From Entophlyctis helioformis (lineage: Eukaryota > Chytridiomycota > Chytridiomycetes > Chytridiales > Chytriomycetaceae): DNA of 64,000 nt. The DNA lies in NCBI GenBank assembly GCA_025526915.1, contig JAHLKH010000127.1:17853-81852 (forward strand), in the 5' to 3' direction. The notes beneath the pieces were generated by a model that ran no database searches, was not told where the DNA came from, and worked only from the letters and a program-made list of their open reading frames with translations. The stretch's first letter is position 1, and every line of letters begins with the position of its first letter. The translations under genes were made by a program, and so were the position numbers. Shown piece after piece: positions 43,931 to 55,313 of the stretch.

Positions 43931-45642
43931 ATGCACCGCTCGTCTGTCGCTGCCGTCGCTCTGCTCGTCTCGTGCTCGTCGCTGGCTTCGGCCGCCGTCG
44001 TCCAAGTGTCTGCGCTCGCCGGCCCGTCGTGCACAGCCGTGCTCTCGTCCAGCACCGTCCAAGCCTCGCTGGCTGGTGCACCCATCCAGTGCCTTCCCGG
44101 CACCGTCTCCATCTCGGCTGCTGCTTCGGCTGCTGCTGCTGCCGTTGCTTCTGCCGCTGTCGACGCCGCCGCTGCTCAGCACCCGTCATCGTCGTTCTAT
44201 GTGCTCTCGCCCACCAATCAGACGCTCGACGCCTTTGCCTGCCCGTCCGTCGCCTGTGCACAGCCTGCGGCATGTACCAAGGTGTTCACTGCGTCGCAGG
44301 CGGACCCGCAGACTGGCCCGCAGTCTGGCGAGCAGGCCGGTCAACAAGCCAGCTGCCCCCTGTCGTTCCAGTTCCTTGATGACTCGACAACGTCCAAGTG
44401 AGTCCGTCTTGCCACACGGCCCACTCCTTGCTTGTGTGTGCACGGCTCATGTGCACAGAAGAGGCAGTGCACACAAGATCTGACCAATGCTGCGATGATC
44501 GCAACAGGCTTCCCGTCAACATCATTGGACGGACGTCATTGACCAACACGACGGTCAGCTCGGTTTTCGGAGTCATTGCCTTTATCTTTGTCTGCAGCTT
44601 CATCAGCTGGTTCAGCGTCAAGGAGAAGCTGTGCTGCAAGTCATGCCGTGACGACGACACAGAAGAGCTTCCAAAGACGACGCAGGACATCAACAACCGG
44701 GCCAAACACGCTGGAACGAGCACACATGTAAATGCCAGACAGCCCCAGGCGCAGGCTGCACCGCAGACGTCGGAGGTGGCGATCGCCATGTCGCAGCCAC
44801 CGCCTGTTCCTGAAAAGGACCTCCCCAAGGCACCCAAGTCTGGCAAGAAGACTGTCAAGAAGGCTGCGGGAACGCGCACAACCAAGAAGAAGAGCAAGGC
44901 GGTTGTTGACGACGATGCCGCCGCCGAAGAAGAGGTCGAGGATGTTGCGCCAGCCGCCACTCCTAAACGCAAGGCCAAGCCTGTCGTGCAAAAGGACGAG
45001 CCTGCTGCAGAGATCGCGCCAACGACGACTCCCAGACGCAAGACCAAGCCCGCCGTGCAAGTGCACGATGCCGTCGAGGAGGAGGTCGAGTATGTTGCGC
45101 CAGCCGCCACTCCTAAACGCAAGACCAAGCCTGTCGTGCAGATGGACGAGCCTGCCGAAGAGATCGCGACGCCAAAGCCTATCAAGACAGCCAAAGCCGC
45201 TCCTCGTGCTGCTCCTGCCGCGAGTGCCGTCCCGACGATCTCGTCCCCCGCTCTCTCCAAGCCTGCTCCGGTTATCGTGTCGTCCAGGTTTGCTGCCGCC
45301 GCTGCCGAACCTGAGCATGCACCTGCACCTGCACCTGCACCTGCACCTTCGCCTGTGCCTGTGCCTGTTCGCTTCACTCCCGTCCGCATACAGCCGGCAT
45401 CTCAGCCTGCCAGCATCCCTGCCCCTGTTAGCAGCAGGGCAGACGAACCGCAGCCTCAGCCCACACGCGCCAGACGCGCAGCCGTCCAAGTACCGGTGGA
45501 CGACAGTGACGACGATGATGATGACGACATTGTGCCTGCTCGCAGCGGATACTATGACGAGTTTGGTCTGTTTGGCGCGGCTGAGTCTGCTGCCAGTGCC
45601 GGTGGCAAGCCAGTCGCCACCCAGCCCAAGGAGCGCATCTAG
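43931..45642 (+). CDS. Single-pass surface protein with repetitive tail (copy B)
   Basis: Exons 43931-44397 and 44508-45642 with the same lengths and phases as copy A at the splice junction; 533 residues. The 155 residues of exon 1 (signal peptide and ectodomain) are identical to copy A. Exon 2 differs: the TM helix reads FGVIAFIFVCSFISWF and is followed by a Cys-Cys-Lys stretch absent from A; the middle of the tail is again near identical (KSGKKT-KKAAGTRTTKKKSK), and there are fewer Pro-Val repeats but an Ala-Pro run (APAPAPAPAP). It ends with the same GYYDEFGL motif. Both copies look intact. Divergent from membrane family member 1. Confidence 0.8.
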
Positions 45643-45765
45643 ACCCTGTGTGACGAGCGATCGCCGCCGCTTGCAACCGCATTGTTCACGAATACATACA
45701 CGTGTATACATTTCTTTCAGAAGGCTGTTGGACGACGTGTTCATTCAATGGTAACGGACACGGAT

Positions 45766-46977
45766 CTACTCGGTTTTGGTCTTCTTGAGACCAGCAGCAG
45801 CCAGACGGCCAAGACGGCGCTCGCGACCAGCAGCAAAGAGGAACACAGCCGCACCCGGTCCAAGCAGCGATCCGAGACCCAACACGGTGAACAGGCCCGA
45901 CAGCCCGCCCTCGGCAGCAGCCCACACGGCAAACCCAAACCAGCAGCCAAGCAGGTCCACAAACAGCACATAGCCGGCCGCGTCACGGCCCGCATGCACA
46001 TTCACAAACGTGTTGAACTCGGCAACGGCAGCGGTGATGGCCTCGTTGCGCGTCGAAGCGTTCAGGAGCCCGCGCGGCTCTGCGTACATCCAGATCGTGT
46101 AGAACCAGTAGAGGGCCGACGCAAACGCCAAGAGACGGTACACGGTGCGCGCGGCATCGCTGCCCGTCTTGCCCGCCGTCGCGATCTTGGACACGGGACC
46201 TTGCACGGCACGCAGCAGTCCGCGCACGGGCATCCACACCAGCGGCGACACGATGGGCGCCACGTTGAACAGCAGGCATGCGGGAGCGAAAAACGACATG
46301 TCGGCCGGCCCGTCGACGAGCGATACCAGCGCCGCCATCGAGACGCCCATGACGGCTGTCACGGTCCACACGAGCTCGTGGCGGAATGCGCCGACGGGCT
46401 TGCCGGTGGACGTGAGGATGTACGTGGGCACCCACAGGATCGGCATGATGATGCCGATGCCCAGCAGCTGCGCAGCAAGAGCAATGAACATGAACCAATG
46501 CACAAAGTAGCGGGCGGTGGGCCGGGTGCTCTCGAGTGCGGCAATCAGGAAGCCGGCCGCGCCGATGGGAATGAGCACACGGGTCGCAATCGCACCGAGC
46601 GGACTGCCATGGCAGGCGTCGTGGAAAATGGTCGTCAACAGACACATGAACTGGTCGAGCTTGAGCACGCCCGTGCGGTGGAACGGCGGCAGCGTCGAGG
46701 CGTCGACCGAGTACAGGTCGGGCACCATGCACTGCTGCTTGAGCGGCGTGTAGAAGGCGCTGCCGGCCTTGAAGTAGATGTGGGACGTGTACCCGACGGC
46801 GACGCTGCGTGGTTGGCGGGGGGCGGTGGAGGTGGCGAGATGGTGGAGTGCAGAGCAGCAGGCGTCAGTGGACAGACATGGCAGACAGACAGACACATAG
46901 GCAGACGGACAGACAGACAGACATGGCAGACGGCCGGCCGGCCCTCACCTCGCCGCAGCCAGCAACCAACGAAACAT
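45766..46977 (-). CDS. Polytopic membrane protein, tandem family member 2
   Basis: Exons 46949-46977 (MFRWLLAAA) and 45766-46804, phase 2; 355 residues. Same helices and motifs as members 1 and 3 (LPPFHRTGVLKLDQFMC, ALESTRPTARYF, PILWVPT, MSFFAPACLLFNVAPIV, VNVHAGRDAAGYVLFVDLLGC, LLGPGAAVFLFA) and the same KKTKTE ending as member 1. No frame problems. The intron contains a CAGA-rich run near 46880-46925. Confidence 0.85.
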
Positions 46978-47020
46978 GGCGGGTCGTTGTTCGATGATGT
47001 GGCAAGCCGCCGCGTCATGT

Positions 47021-47026
47021 TTTATT
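47021..47026 (-). promoter_or_regulatory. Poly(A) signal AATAAA (minus strand)
   Basis: AATAAA about 50 bp past the corrected stop codon of membrane family member 3. Confidence 0.45.
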
Positions 47027-47075
47027 CCAGACGTGCCGCGGGCACAACCGGCCGCGGCGATGCACTCGGCCCGAC

Positions 47076-48246
47076 TCACTCCAGCTTGCGCTTGGCGGCC
47101 GCCTCGCCCAGACGGCCGAGCCTGTACTCGCGCAGAGCGGCATAAAAGAATACGCCTGCGCCGGGCCCAGCACGAGGCCGAGCACCACCACCGTCAGCGT
47201 CCCGCGCAGCAGCCCGTCCTCGAACGTTGCCCAGATCGCGAATGCCGTCCAGCACGCCATCAGATCCAGCAGCAAAAAGTACCCGGCATTGTCCGGCCCT
47301 GCATGCTCGCTGACAAACCGGGCGAGCACGTCCATGGTCGCCGCGAGTGCGTCCGTGTGCGTCGATGGATCAAACAGCCCAGCGGGCAGGAACCGGTACA
47401 GGCTGTAGACCCAGTAGATGGCCGACACCGTGCCCAGGATCTCGTACAGCGCATGCGCAGCATCCGACCCGCGGCGTCCGGCGTGCGGCAGCGACCGCAC
47501 CGGCCCGTACACGGCATACAGAAGCACATGCACGGGGATCCACACGCAGCTTGCGACCACGGGCGCCACGTTGAAGAACAGACACATGGCCGCAAACGTT
47601 GCCGTGTCCATTGGCGCCTGCGACTCGGCCATCACGGCCAGGCTCAGCAGACACGTCAGCGACACGAGCGGCACAAACCGCACGAGGCCGACTCGCAGTG
47701 GCGCGTGCCCACCACTGCTGTTACCACTGTTACCGCTGCTTCCGTTCCGATGCCCGAGAATCATGGACGGCACCCACAGCAGCGGCAGTATGACGCCAAC
47801 GCCAAGCAGCTGCGACAATGCAGTCACGAGGGGATACGCCCACGCGAACCACCGTGCGCTCGCCCGCGTGCTCTCGAGCGCCGCCAGCAGAAACACGGCA
47901 CCGACCATGGGCACCAGCAGCCGAGTAAAGAGCGAGCCCGTGGCCGTGCTCACGGCGTCGAGGAAAAACGCCGTGGCGACGCACATGAACTGGTCCAGCG
48001 GCAAGATGCCCGTGCGGTGGAACGGCGGCAGCGTCGACGGGTCCAGCGAGTATAGGTCTGGCGTCTTGCATTGGGCCATGAGCGGCTCGTAGTGGCTTAC
48101 TGGGTCTTTGAGGTTGATGTACGTGGCTAATCCCACGAGCGCGCTATGGCGAGACAGGGGGCGTGTGAGTGAGTGTGTGGCTGAGCGTGGTTGCCAGTCG
48201 CCGCCTGCGAGCCTTACCTCGCGGCAGCAAGAATCCAGCGCGACAT
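47076..48246 (-). CDS. Polytopic membrane protein, tandem family member 3
   Basis: Exons 48218-48246 (MSRWILAAA) and 47076-48143, phase 2; about 365 residues. Motifs as in members 1 and 2, with a Gly/Ser/Asn insertion (HRNGSSGNSGNSSGG) in the loop after LLWVPSM. As assembled the frame runs to a stop at 47015 with an unrelated tail; one base appears missing near 47163, and in the next frame the family-type ending (VFFYAALREYRLGRL) appears with a stop at 47076. Confidence 0.8.
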
Positions 48247-48295
48247 CTTGTTGTTGCGCGATCGTGTAAAACCCAATCTCCAAAATACGAGGTCG

Positions 48296-48301
48296 TTTAT
48301 T
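48296..48301 (-). promoter_or_regulatory. Poly(A) signal AATAAA (minus strand)
   Basis: AATAAA 15 bp downstream of the stop codon of the CC1-box gene. Confidence 0.5.
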
Positions 48302-48315
48302 GCCAATCCAACTCT

Positions 48316-51300
48316 CTACACCATGCGGTCCATGGTCTCTTGCCAGTACCCTTCCGCCGACATCGCCTCGCTGCCGGCACCGCCAACCACCACAGAAAGT
48401 GGCCGGCCGACAATGCGTTCAATGAACCGCAGCCACCCGCCAACGAGCGCGCCGAGGATCATGGAGCCGGGGTTGGACGCGGGCGACTCGACCGTGCGCC
48501 GGAACACCTCGGCCAGCTCGGCGCGTCGGTGGATCAGCGACCCGCCCTTGATGTAGTCGGAGGTCGCGCCAGTGGCAGTGGCACGGCCATGGTCGACGTC
48601 CATGTCAATCGCAAACGTGGACGACGACGGCGCGGCGGCAGCAGCAGCAGCAGGTGAAGTGTAGGCTGCCATGCGCGACGCAAACAACGTCGGGGAGATT
48701 GGGTCTGCTGCTGTCGACGCCGACGACGAGGCCGGCCCGCTTCCGCTGGCCATCCTGCCTGCAAACAGCGACGAAGGATGGCTGCCCATCAAGCCGGCAC
48801 TCGCAGTCGCCGAAGCAGCAGCAAGCCCGATCGGTGATCCCGGGTAATGCCAGTACTTGCCACCGGCAAACGCATGCGCCAGACCATCGTGCATGACTTG
48901 CGCCGGCGACGAGATGCGCGCCGGCGTGTAGTACTCGTCCATGTCGTCATCATCGTCATTGTCCGCGTCTTCCAGGTCGCTCATCGATCCGCTGTCCTCG
49001 GACGCAAACGTGTCCGTCTCGCCGTACTGGCGTTTGCGGCCGCTGCTGGAGGCTGCTGCAGGCTGCGTCATGGACGACGCGCCAAACGACCCTAGCGATG
49101 CCGGCACCGACTGGGATGACTGCAGTGACGGGAGGTGCGGAAGCCATTGCGAGTGCGTGACAGACTGAACGGGTGCCATGGACTGCGACCGCATGTGCGG
49201 CTGGTACAGCGCAGTGGCGGGGATGGGCTGCACTGCACCGATGCTCGTGGGTCTCGACGGGTCTGTGGCTGAGCGGCCGTGTCCGCCTGAGCCCGAAAAG
49301 GACAGACGCTGTCCAACTGGCGTGCCGTGCGCCTCGGCAGCTGGTGCAAAGTCTACTGACCAAGACCCAGCAGGAGCAGGAGCAGGCGCGGCAGATGCGG
49401 ATGCAGATGCGGGCGGCACGATAAACGCGCTGTCCATCTCGTCCTGCAGACTCAGGCTCTTGAGCGATGATGCGATCGAGTGGCGTTTGCTGGGCTTGCG
49501 CACAATGACGCGACGCGGCTGGGTGGGCCGTGATGCCGACGACGACGACGACGACGACGAGCGTGGCGCGGGCTTTCCAAACGCCGATGCGCCAGAACCC
49601 AGGCCCAAGTCGGCTTGCGAGCTGGACTGGCCGGCTGGTGCCGTGCTGTCTGCGAGGGTATGAGGGGCAGCGAGGGCAGCGCGAAGCGACTGCGGGCGTG
49701 GGCGGATCGCACCGGGCAGCGCACCGGCCGTGCGGTGGTAGATGGTGGGCCGATGGACGGGCGTGTCGTTGTGGTCGCCGCTGCCATAGTCGTCGCCGTG
49801 GCTGCCACTGGCGCTGTCGTTCAGCTGGGACGTGGGGCTGGGCGAGAGACTGCGAAGACCGCCAGCGGATGCAGCGACAAGCTTGTGATGCAGCGACTGG
49901 GGCGGTGTGGGCGACGCACGCGACGCATTCGAAAGCGACTCGTAGTCTTGAAGGGGACTGTCCAGCCCGTGCAGGTCGCGTGCCTCGCGCAGCAGCTGCA
50001 ACTCGACGCGCAGCTCTTCCAGCTGCTCGAGCAGCTGCTCTTGGAGCGCGTCCTTTTCACGACAGTCTGCGCGAAGTTGGCGGTTCTCAGACTCCAAGTC
50101 AGCGAGCCGGTCGAGCTCGCTGCGCATGGAAGATGCGTCCGCCATGACCTGCTTGAGGCGAGTCTCGATGGTGGACAGCTGCGAGCGGGCTTGGACAAGC
50201 TCAGCCTCGAGGCTCTGCTTCTCGGCCTGCAGACTCCCAATGACCTCGGTCTCCGTGTCGCCAAGCGATGCCTGCATCATGCGGGTCTCGCGTTGCATGC
50301 GCAGAGCCAATCTCCGCTCGTCACGAGCCGCCTCTGACTCCTGTTGAGCCAGCAGGAGCGAGTCGTGCATCAGCGACAGCTCGTGCTCGAGCTGGGCAAC
50401 ACGGCGCAGATGGGCAGCATCGCGGTCGTGCAGCTTCTGCGACGAGGCGGCGAGCTGCTGCTTGAGGTCCTGGTTGGCCTTTTCGAGAGATGCGACGTAG
50501 ACGAGGTCCTGGCCGGCCGAGGTGGCCGCAGCGTTGGCAGCACGGATGCGCGAGAGAGATCGCTTGGTCGGCGTGGCAGCGGGCGGAGAAGCGGCCGGAG
50601 CCAGACCAGGGGCAGCGCCAGGCCGCGTGCGCATCAGATGACGCGGCGTGGGTGTCGGAGTTGCATGTTCAGCCGGGGACGACGGCAATGCAGATGAAGC
50701 GGGAGCAGATGAGGCATGTGATGATTCCGGCGGGTTGCTCGAGGATGACGGCGACGACGCAGTGGGCGGCGACGAGGAAGCGATGAGGTCGGGACTTTGT
50801 GCAGCAGCAGCAGCAGCAGCAGCAGCAGTGGTGCCTGTGGTGGTGGTAGTTGGCGGTTGTGGTGGCAGCGACAGATCGGCAGCGACCAGGGCGGCATCAG
50901 ACAGGGTCGTCGACGACGAGGAAGACGAGGACGACAGCGACATGCGACGAGGCTCGGAGAGGGCGGCGGGTGCAGCGAGAGCGTCTGCAGGCATAGATAG
51001 GTGGATGTGGGGAATAGATACGAGGCCGTTGGTCGGAGTGGCCGTGGTTGTGGTTGTGGTGGTCGTCGTCGGAGTGGCCGTAGGCGTGGCCGTGGCCGTG
51101 GCATTGGCGCTTGAACGCACGGCCGGCGAGCTCTTTTGGCGACGCACGGACCTGGATCTGGCGGGCGTGTGCTGGCTGGCGTGGTGGGCCTGGTGGGCCT
51201 GGAAGGCCTGGAACGACTGCTGGGCCTGGACGAGGTGCTGCTGGTGCGTGGCCGACAGCTCCTCGTAGGCGGTCTGCAGGGCGTTGTTGGCCGTGAGCAG

Positions 51301-51579
51301 CTGCTGGCCAATCTCGGCGGCGAGCGACAGCTCTGCATTCGGGTGGTGGTTGTTGCGGTTGTTACAGTGTAGGCGTGGGTCAGCATGCATGCAGCAACTA
51401 CGAGCAAGTACTACGAGCAACTACTAGCAAGCACTACTAGCAGGTAGTAGGAGGAGTAGCAACTACGAGCAGACAGACTCGCCTCGCTCGCGGGCCGCCA
51501 GCAGGCCCTCGACCTCACGCAGCCGCTCGACGAGCACATCGGCAGGCGGCAGCTCTGCAGGCTCTGCAGGCTCTGCCAT
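48316..51579 (-). CDS. Coiled-coil protein with CC1-box-like motif (dynein-adaptor-like)
   Basis: A short first exon (ATG at 51579 to about 51479) is spliced to 48316-51330, giving about 1,040 residues. Across the junction the protein reads ...RLREVEGLLAARERGE then LSLAAEIGQQLLTANNAL, matching the CC1-box (charged residues, then AAxxG and LL) of BICD, HAP1/TRAK and Spindly dynein adaptors. After 250 residues of Ser/Thr/Pro/Ala-rich sequence comes a coiled coil (from about EKANQDLKQQLAASSQ to LQLLREARDLHGLD), then 480 disordered residues and a C-terminal amphipathic or membrane-associated helix (GSMILGALVGGWLRFIERIVG). The splice phases at the first intron are not fully consistent, so the boundary is approximate. 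Confidence 0.75.
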
Positions 51580-51736
51580 GCGTGTCTGTGTTGGAGTGGA
51601 GTGACTGTCTGTCTGTGTTGGAGTGACTGGCTGTCTGTGTTGGAGTGACTGGGCGGGCTGGCTAGTTGGGACTGGCAACTTGGCGTGAACTGGGAGAAGC
51701 AGAATTTGTCGTTTGGTCGCTTTGTGCTGTGCTACG

Positions 51737-51784
<48 letters not shown>

Positions 51785-51909
51785 CGTGCTCCTGGCACAA
51801 GGTTGGACAGCTGCCCTGCTTCCCTCTGCTCATTCCCGCTGATGCGGCTCGAGAAACGCTTCTTTATGGTGCACACTCGCATCCATCACACTACACCTGC
51901 TGCAGCCAA
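51580..51909. other. Intergenic with (GT)22 microsatellite
   Basis: About 330 bp between the CC1-box gene start and the methyltransferase stop; a short CTGTCTGTGTTGGAGTGACTG duplication near 51590-51650 and the GT run are the only features. Confidence 0.55.
51739..51782. repeat. (GT)22 microsatellite
   Basis: Uninterrupted run of 22 GT dinucleotides. Confidence 0.95.
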
Positions 51910-54229
51910 CTACACCCGCTGCGCACACCACGCGCTCGCAAGCTGCAGAATGTACTGCTCTTCCACCCGCAGCATCAGCGCGACAAACCGGCGCCGCTCG
52001 TCCGCGCTCCACGCCTCCATCACTGCCGGCACCGCCTCCTGCGTCTCGGGAATCTCGGCTGCGATCTTGGCGAGCGCCGCTTGGTCCTTGTCAAACTGCG
52101 ACGGGAACTTGCGCAGCGCCTCGTCACACAGCCGTCCAAGCAGCTTGAACACCTTGGCTTGGTCGGCGACCGATCCGGCACCACCGCTGCCTTGCTTGCG
52201 CCGCCCTTCTTGCCCTTGCCTCGCTTGGCGCTGCCGCCGCGCTTGGCATCCGCCGCTGACGGGCGGTCCGTCCAGACGCCCTCGTACACCTGCGTAAAGT
52301 ACTCGACCGCCGCGTTGGGGTCCGCCTGCCACTCGCCCAGGAGCGAGTTGCTGCACACAAGCACGGCGAGAATCGCCTGCGTCACAATCGGCGCCTTGCC
52401 GTCCCATGCAATGTGGATCATCTCCGTGTCCACTCCCAACACGCCCTCGTCCTCCTCGTCGTCGTCCTCCTCCTCCTCGTGGCCGTCCTCATCAGTCGCA
52501 TCCAGATCAATCATCGCCTCATCGTCGTCGTCGTGGTCATCACCATGCGCGTGCTTGGCCTTGGTCTGCTTCTTGGCCTTTGGCCCACAGCATCCACCCT
52601 CGTGCTTGTGCTCGTGCTCTTCGTGGCCGTCGTCCTTTTCGCCATCGCCACACGCACCGTCGTTGCACTCGTCGTCGCCACAGCATCCACCACGGCCGTT
52701 CATCAGTCGCTCCTTGGCTCGGATGCGGGACAGCACCTCGCCCATCACTTCTTGGAACTCGCCCTCGAGATACTCGAGCCGGTCCTGGATCGCCATCGGG
52801 TTGGGCATGCCCTCGGCCACCCGCGCCGTCACCGTCTCAATGTCAATCGTCACTGTCGTGTACGGGTTGTTCATCTCCACAAACCCGTAGCGGTTGAGCA
52901 GGTCCGTGTTCGACTTGTCGCCGTACGTGTTGTACACCTCGTCGCCCTTGCTGAATGGCGTGTACACCACCATCTCGATCATGTCGCCGCCCGTATTGGG
53001 GATAAAGTCGGCGTCGTTCTCCATGTCCGTGCCCATCGTGTCGTCTTCGCTGTCGCCCTCTTCGTCGTACAGCTCCGATGGGCAACTGGCCGCGTCATCG
53101 TCGTCATCGTCTTCTGTTTCGTCACCGCGACCGTGACCATGTCCGTGATCGTGATCACAGCAGCCTCCATCGGCGTGCGAGTGAGCGTGCGAGTGCTTCT
53201 TGCCAGCACCCACATGCTGCTCGTCCTCGTCCTCCTCGTCCTCCCACTCGGCATCTTCGTCGTCCTCCTCCTCCTCGTCGCCGTCCTCGTCAAACATCTC
53301 GCAGGCACAGTCGCCATTCGAGCCGCAGTGCACACAGACGTCGCCGTTGGTCTCAAAGTGCACGTGCTCGCCATCCGTCCGGTGGTTGAACCTGCCGCAT
53401 CACGCCGCGCAAGTCAGCCATGCAAACCCTCTCGGCACGGCAAGCCAACTCGAGCTCGTAAAGCACAACTCACAGGTCGGCAAGCGGCACCATCGAGTTG
53501 CCGTGATAGTCGTCCACCTGGAACGCACGCGATGTCACCAACGACGTCGCCGCCGCAAAGTCGTCGTACGTGCTCTTGGCCACCACAAACACGTCCGAGT
53601 GCTCCTTGACCAGCGGCAGGATCGTGTCGTTGTACTCTTCGCGCAGCTGCTTGAGGTCGCTGGCGACGCGGCGGCTCGTGCTCGTGCCCTTGAGCTCGGC
53701 CAGCTGCGCCTTGGTCCAGAACAGCGGAATGTCCTCGTGCGGCGGCAGCGAGTCCAGATAGTCGGCCCACGGCGACTCGGCACCTTTGGAGCGCTCAAAC
53801 ATGACCGCAATCGACAGCCCCAGCAGACCGGTGATGCCCGCCTCCTCTGCCAGCAGGGCGTGTGTCAGCAGCAGCGCGTGGATGTGTGCACAGGCACATG
53901 GTGTGCACCAGTGGACTGCGATGCAACTCACCGAGGATGTCGGCAATGCCAGTGTTGCGCACCGACAGCACAGCGTCCTTGGGGATGGCGCACAGCACCG
54001 ACCCGAGCTCGTCTTCGGGCAGGTCTTGCAGCGCAACGACCGAGTACGAGCCGCTCGGGCTCGTGCGGATGCTGATGCGCTCCCTGTCGTAGGCAATGCC
54101 GTTGCGCTTGAACCACCGCTCCAGGCGAGCCAGTCGCTCAGTGGCCGAAACCGTCTGCTCGCTGGTTGTCGATGCAGCCGTCGATGCGGTCGTCGATGCG
54201 GTCGTCGATGCAGCCTTTTTCTTTGCCAT
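51910..54229 (-). CDS. SET-domain lysine methyltransferase (SETD6/Rkm4-like) with His/Cys/acidic inserts
   Basis: Exons 53932-54229, 53474-53846 and 51910-53391; about 717 residues. SET-domain marks: SPSGSYSVVALQDLPEDE, SPWADYLDSLP, SMVPLADLFNH at the cofactor site (spanning an intron), GDEVYNTYGDKSNTDLLNRYGF, followed by a Rubisco-LSMT-type C-terminal helical region. This is the SETD6/Rkm4 group, which methylates ribosomal or nuclear proteins. Two long inserts are unusual: an acidic block with CVHCGSNGDCACE and HSHAHSHADGGCCDHDHGHG between the SET motifs, and a second with GGCCGDDECNDGACG and HEEHEHKHEGGCC after them. One base is missing near 52190, after which the C-terminal helices continue cleanly. 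Confidence 0.88.
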
Positions 54230-54414
54230 TGCTGTGTACTATTCGGTGGCCAGCGGGCCATGCCATGCGCAAAGGGTCAGCGGCCTGCATGGACGGCCAG
54301 AGGGCGGCGGGCATCCACGGGCATGCCAACCTACTCGTATGCGACTGTCGAGGTCGATCAGAGTGATCGTCCATTCAAAGAAAAAAGTTGGATGAGGTCA
54401 CGTGACTCGATGGC

Positions 54415-55200
54415 AGTGTGCGAGGCTCGAGACCAAAGGCGAGAAAGTACGGAGCATAGCCAGTCGATGCACTTGGAGCAGAGTTGAGGGCATGGACAGC
54501 CGCATCAAGCATGTGCTCCCAGTTGCTGCCGCGGTGGTTGGCGTACTTGGACAGCAGGTCTTTGAGCGTGCGGATGGTGCGTTCGGACTGGCCGTCGGTC
54601 TCCTGGTGGCGGGCCGTTGCCATGACCTGCTCAATGTCCAGTGCCGCACAGAGCGCCGTCCAGAGGGCAGACAGGAAGCGAGCGTCGCGGTCCGAGACGA
54701 TAGACGACGGCAAGCCGTGGTCAGCGAGCACCCATCGGTTGAGGAACAGCGCGGCAAGATCCTCGGCAGTCGCATCGCGTCGCGTCGGCACGCACTTGAC
54801 AAGCTTTGTCAGGCGATCCACAACCACAAACAGAGCATCGTTGCCCTCGGCCGACATGGGCAGCAGGGCAATGTCGCAGGCCACAGACTGGAAGCGGTCG
54901 GCAGGGATGGGCAGCGGGTGCAGCAGGCCGGCAGGAGCCTGCGTCGACGAGTTGAACCGCTGGCAGGCGTCGCACGAGCCCACAAAGCGGCCGACCGACG
55001 CACCCATGTCCGGCCAGTAGTAGTGCAACGGCCAGCTTGCCCGCTGACACACAACCCCGCGGATGAGCTTGCCGAGATGTAGCACGACTGCATTTCCAAA
55101 TTTGGGCATATGACAGCGGTAGACGTCTCCTTCGCAAGCATTTTTGAACGTGCCGTGCAGATCTTGTCTGATTGGACAACGTGCGCGTGCATGCTGGCGA
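54415..55200 (-). mobile_element. Ty3/Gypsy integrase relic, fragment A
   Basis: Reads right to left: zinc-binding remnant (YYWPDMG...CDACQRF), then the integrase core with the catalytic residues in SVACDIALLP, VSDRDARFLSALW and the ETDGQSERTIRTL motif, ending abruptly at FGLEPRTLP. The open frame (54375-55109) is intact for this part, but there is no protease, reverse transcriptase or LTR nearby. Similarity to fragment C covers 54418-54890. Left boundary is where similarity stops, right boundary approximate. Confidence 0.85.
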
Positions 55201-55313
55201 ATAGGATCGCTTCATTGTAGACGTTGCACGGCCGCGTCCATTGACGCCACTCCCTTTAAGAGGAGCCTGCTTCCCCAGCGTCCTTCCAGCACACAACACT
55301 CGCTTCTGACACG

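Larger units (their letters stand above)
43595..45642 (+). repeat. Inverted segmental duplication, arm B
   Basis: Opposite-orientation copy of 15200-17245. Left breakpoint close to 43595, where similarity to FIGNL1 begins abruptly; the right limit is around the stop codon of the surface-protein gene. It sits inside the tandem array of membrane paralogues. Confidence 0.85.

Noticed and set aside
52413..53609. Plus-strand frame rich in Val/Leu resembling a multi-TM protein
   Set aside because: It is the reverse of Asp/Glu-rich codons in the methyltransferase inserts, not a real membrane protein.
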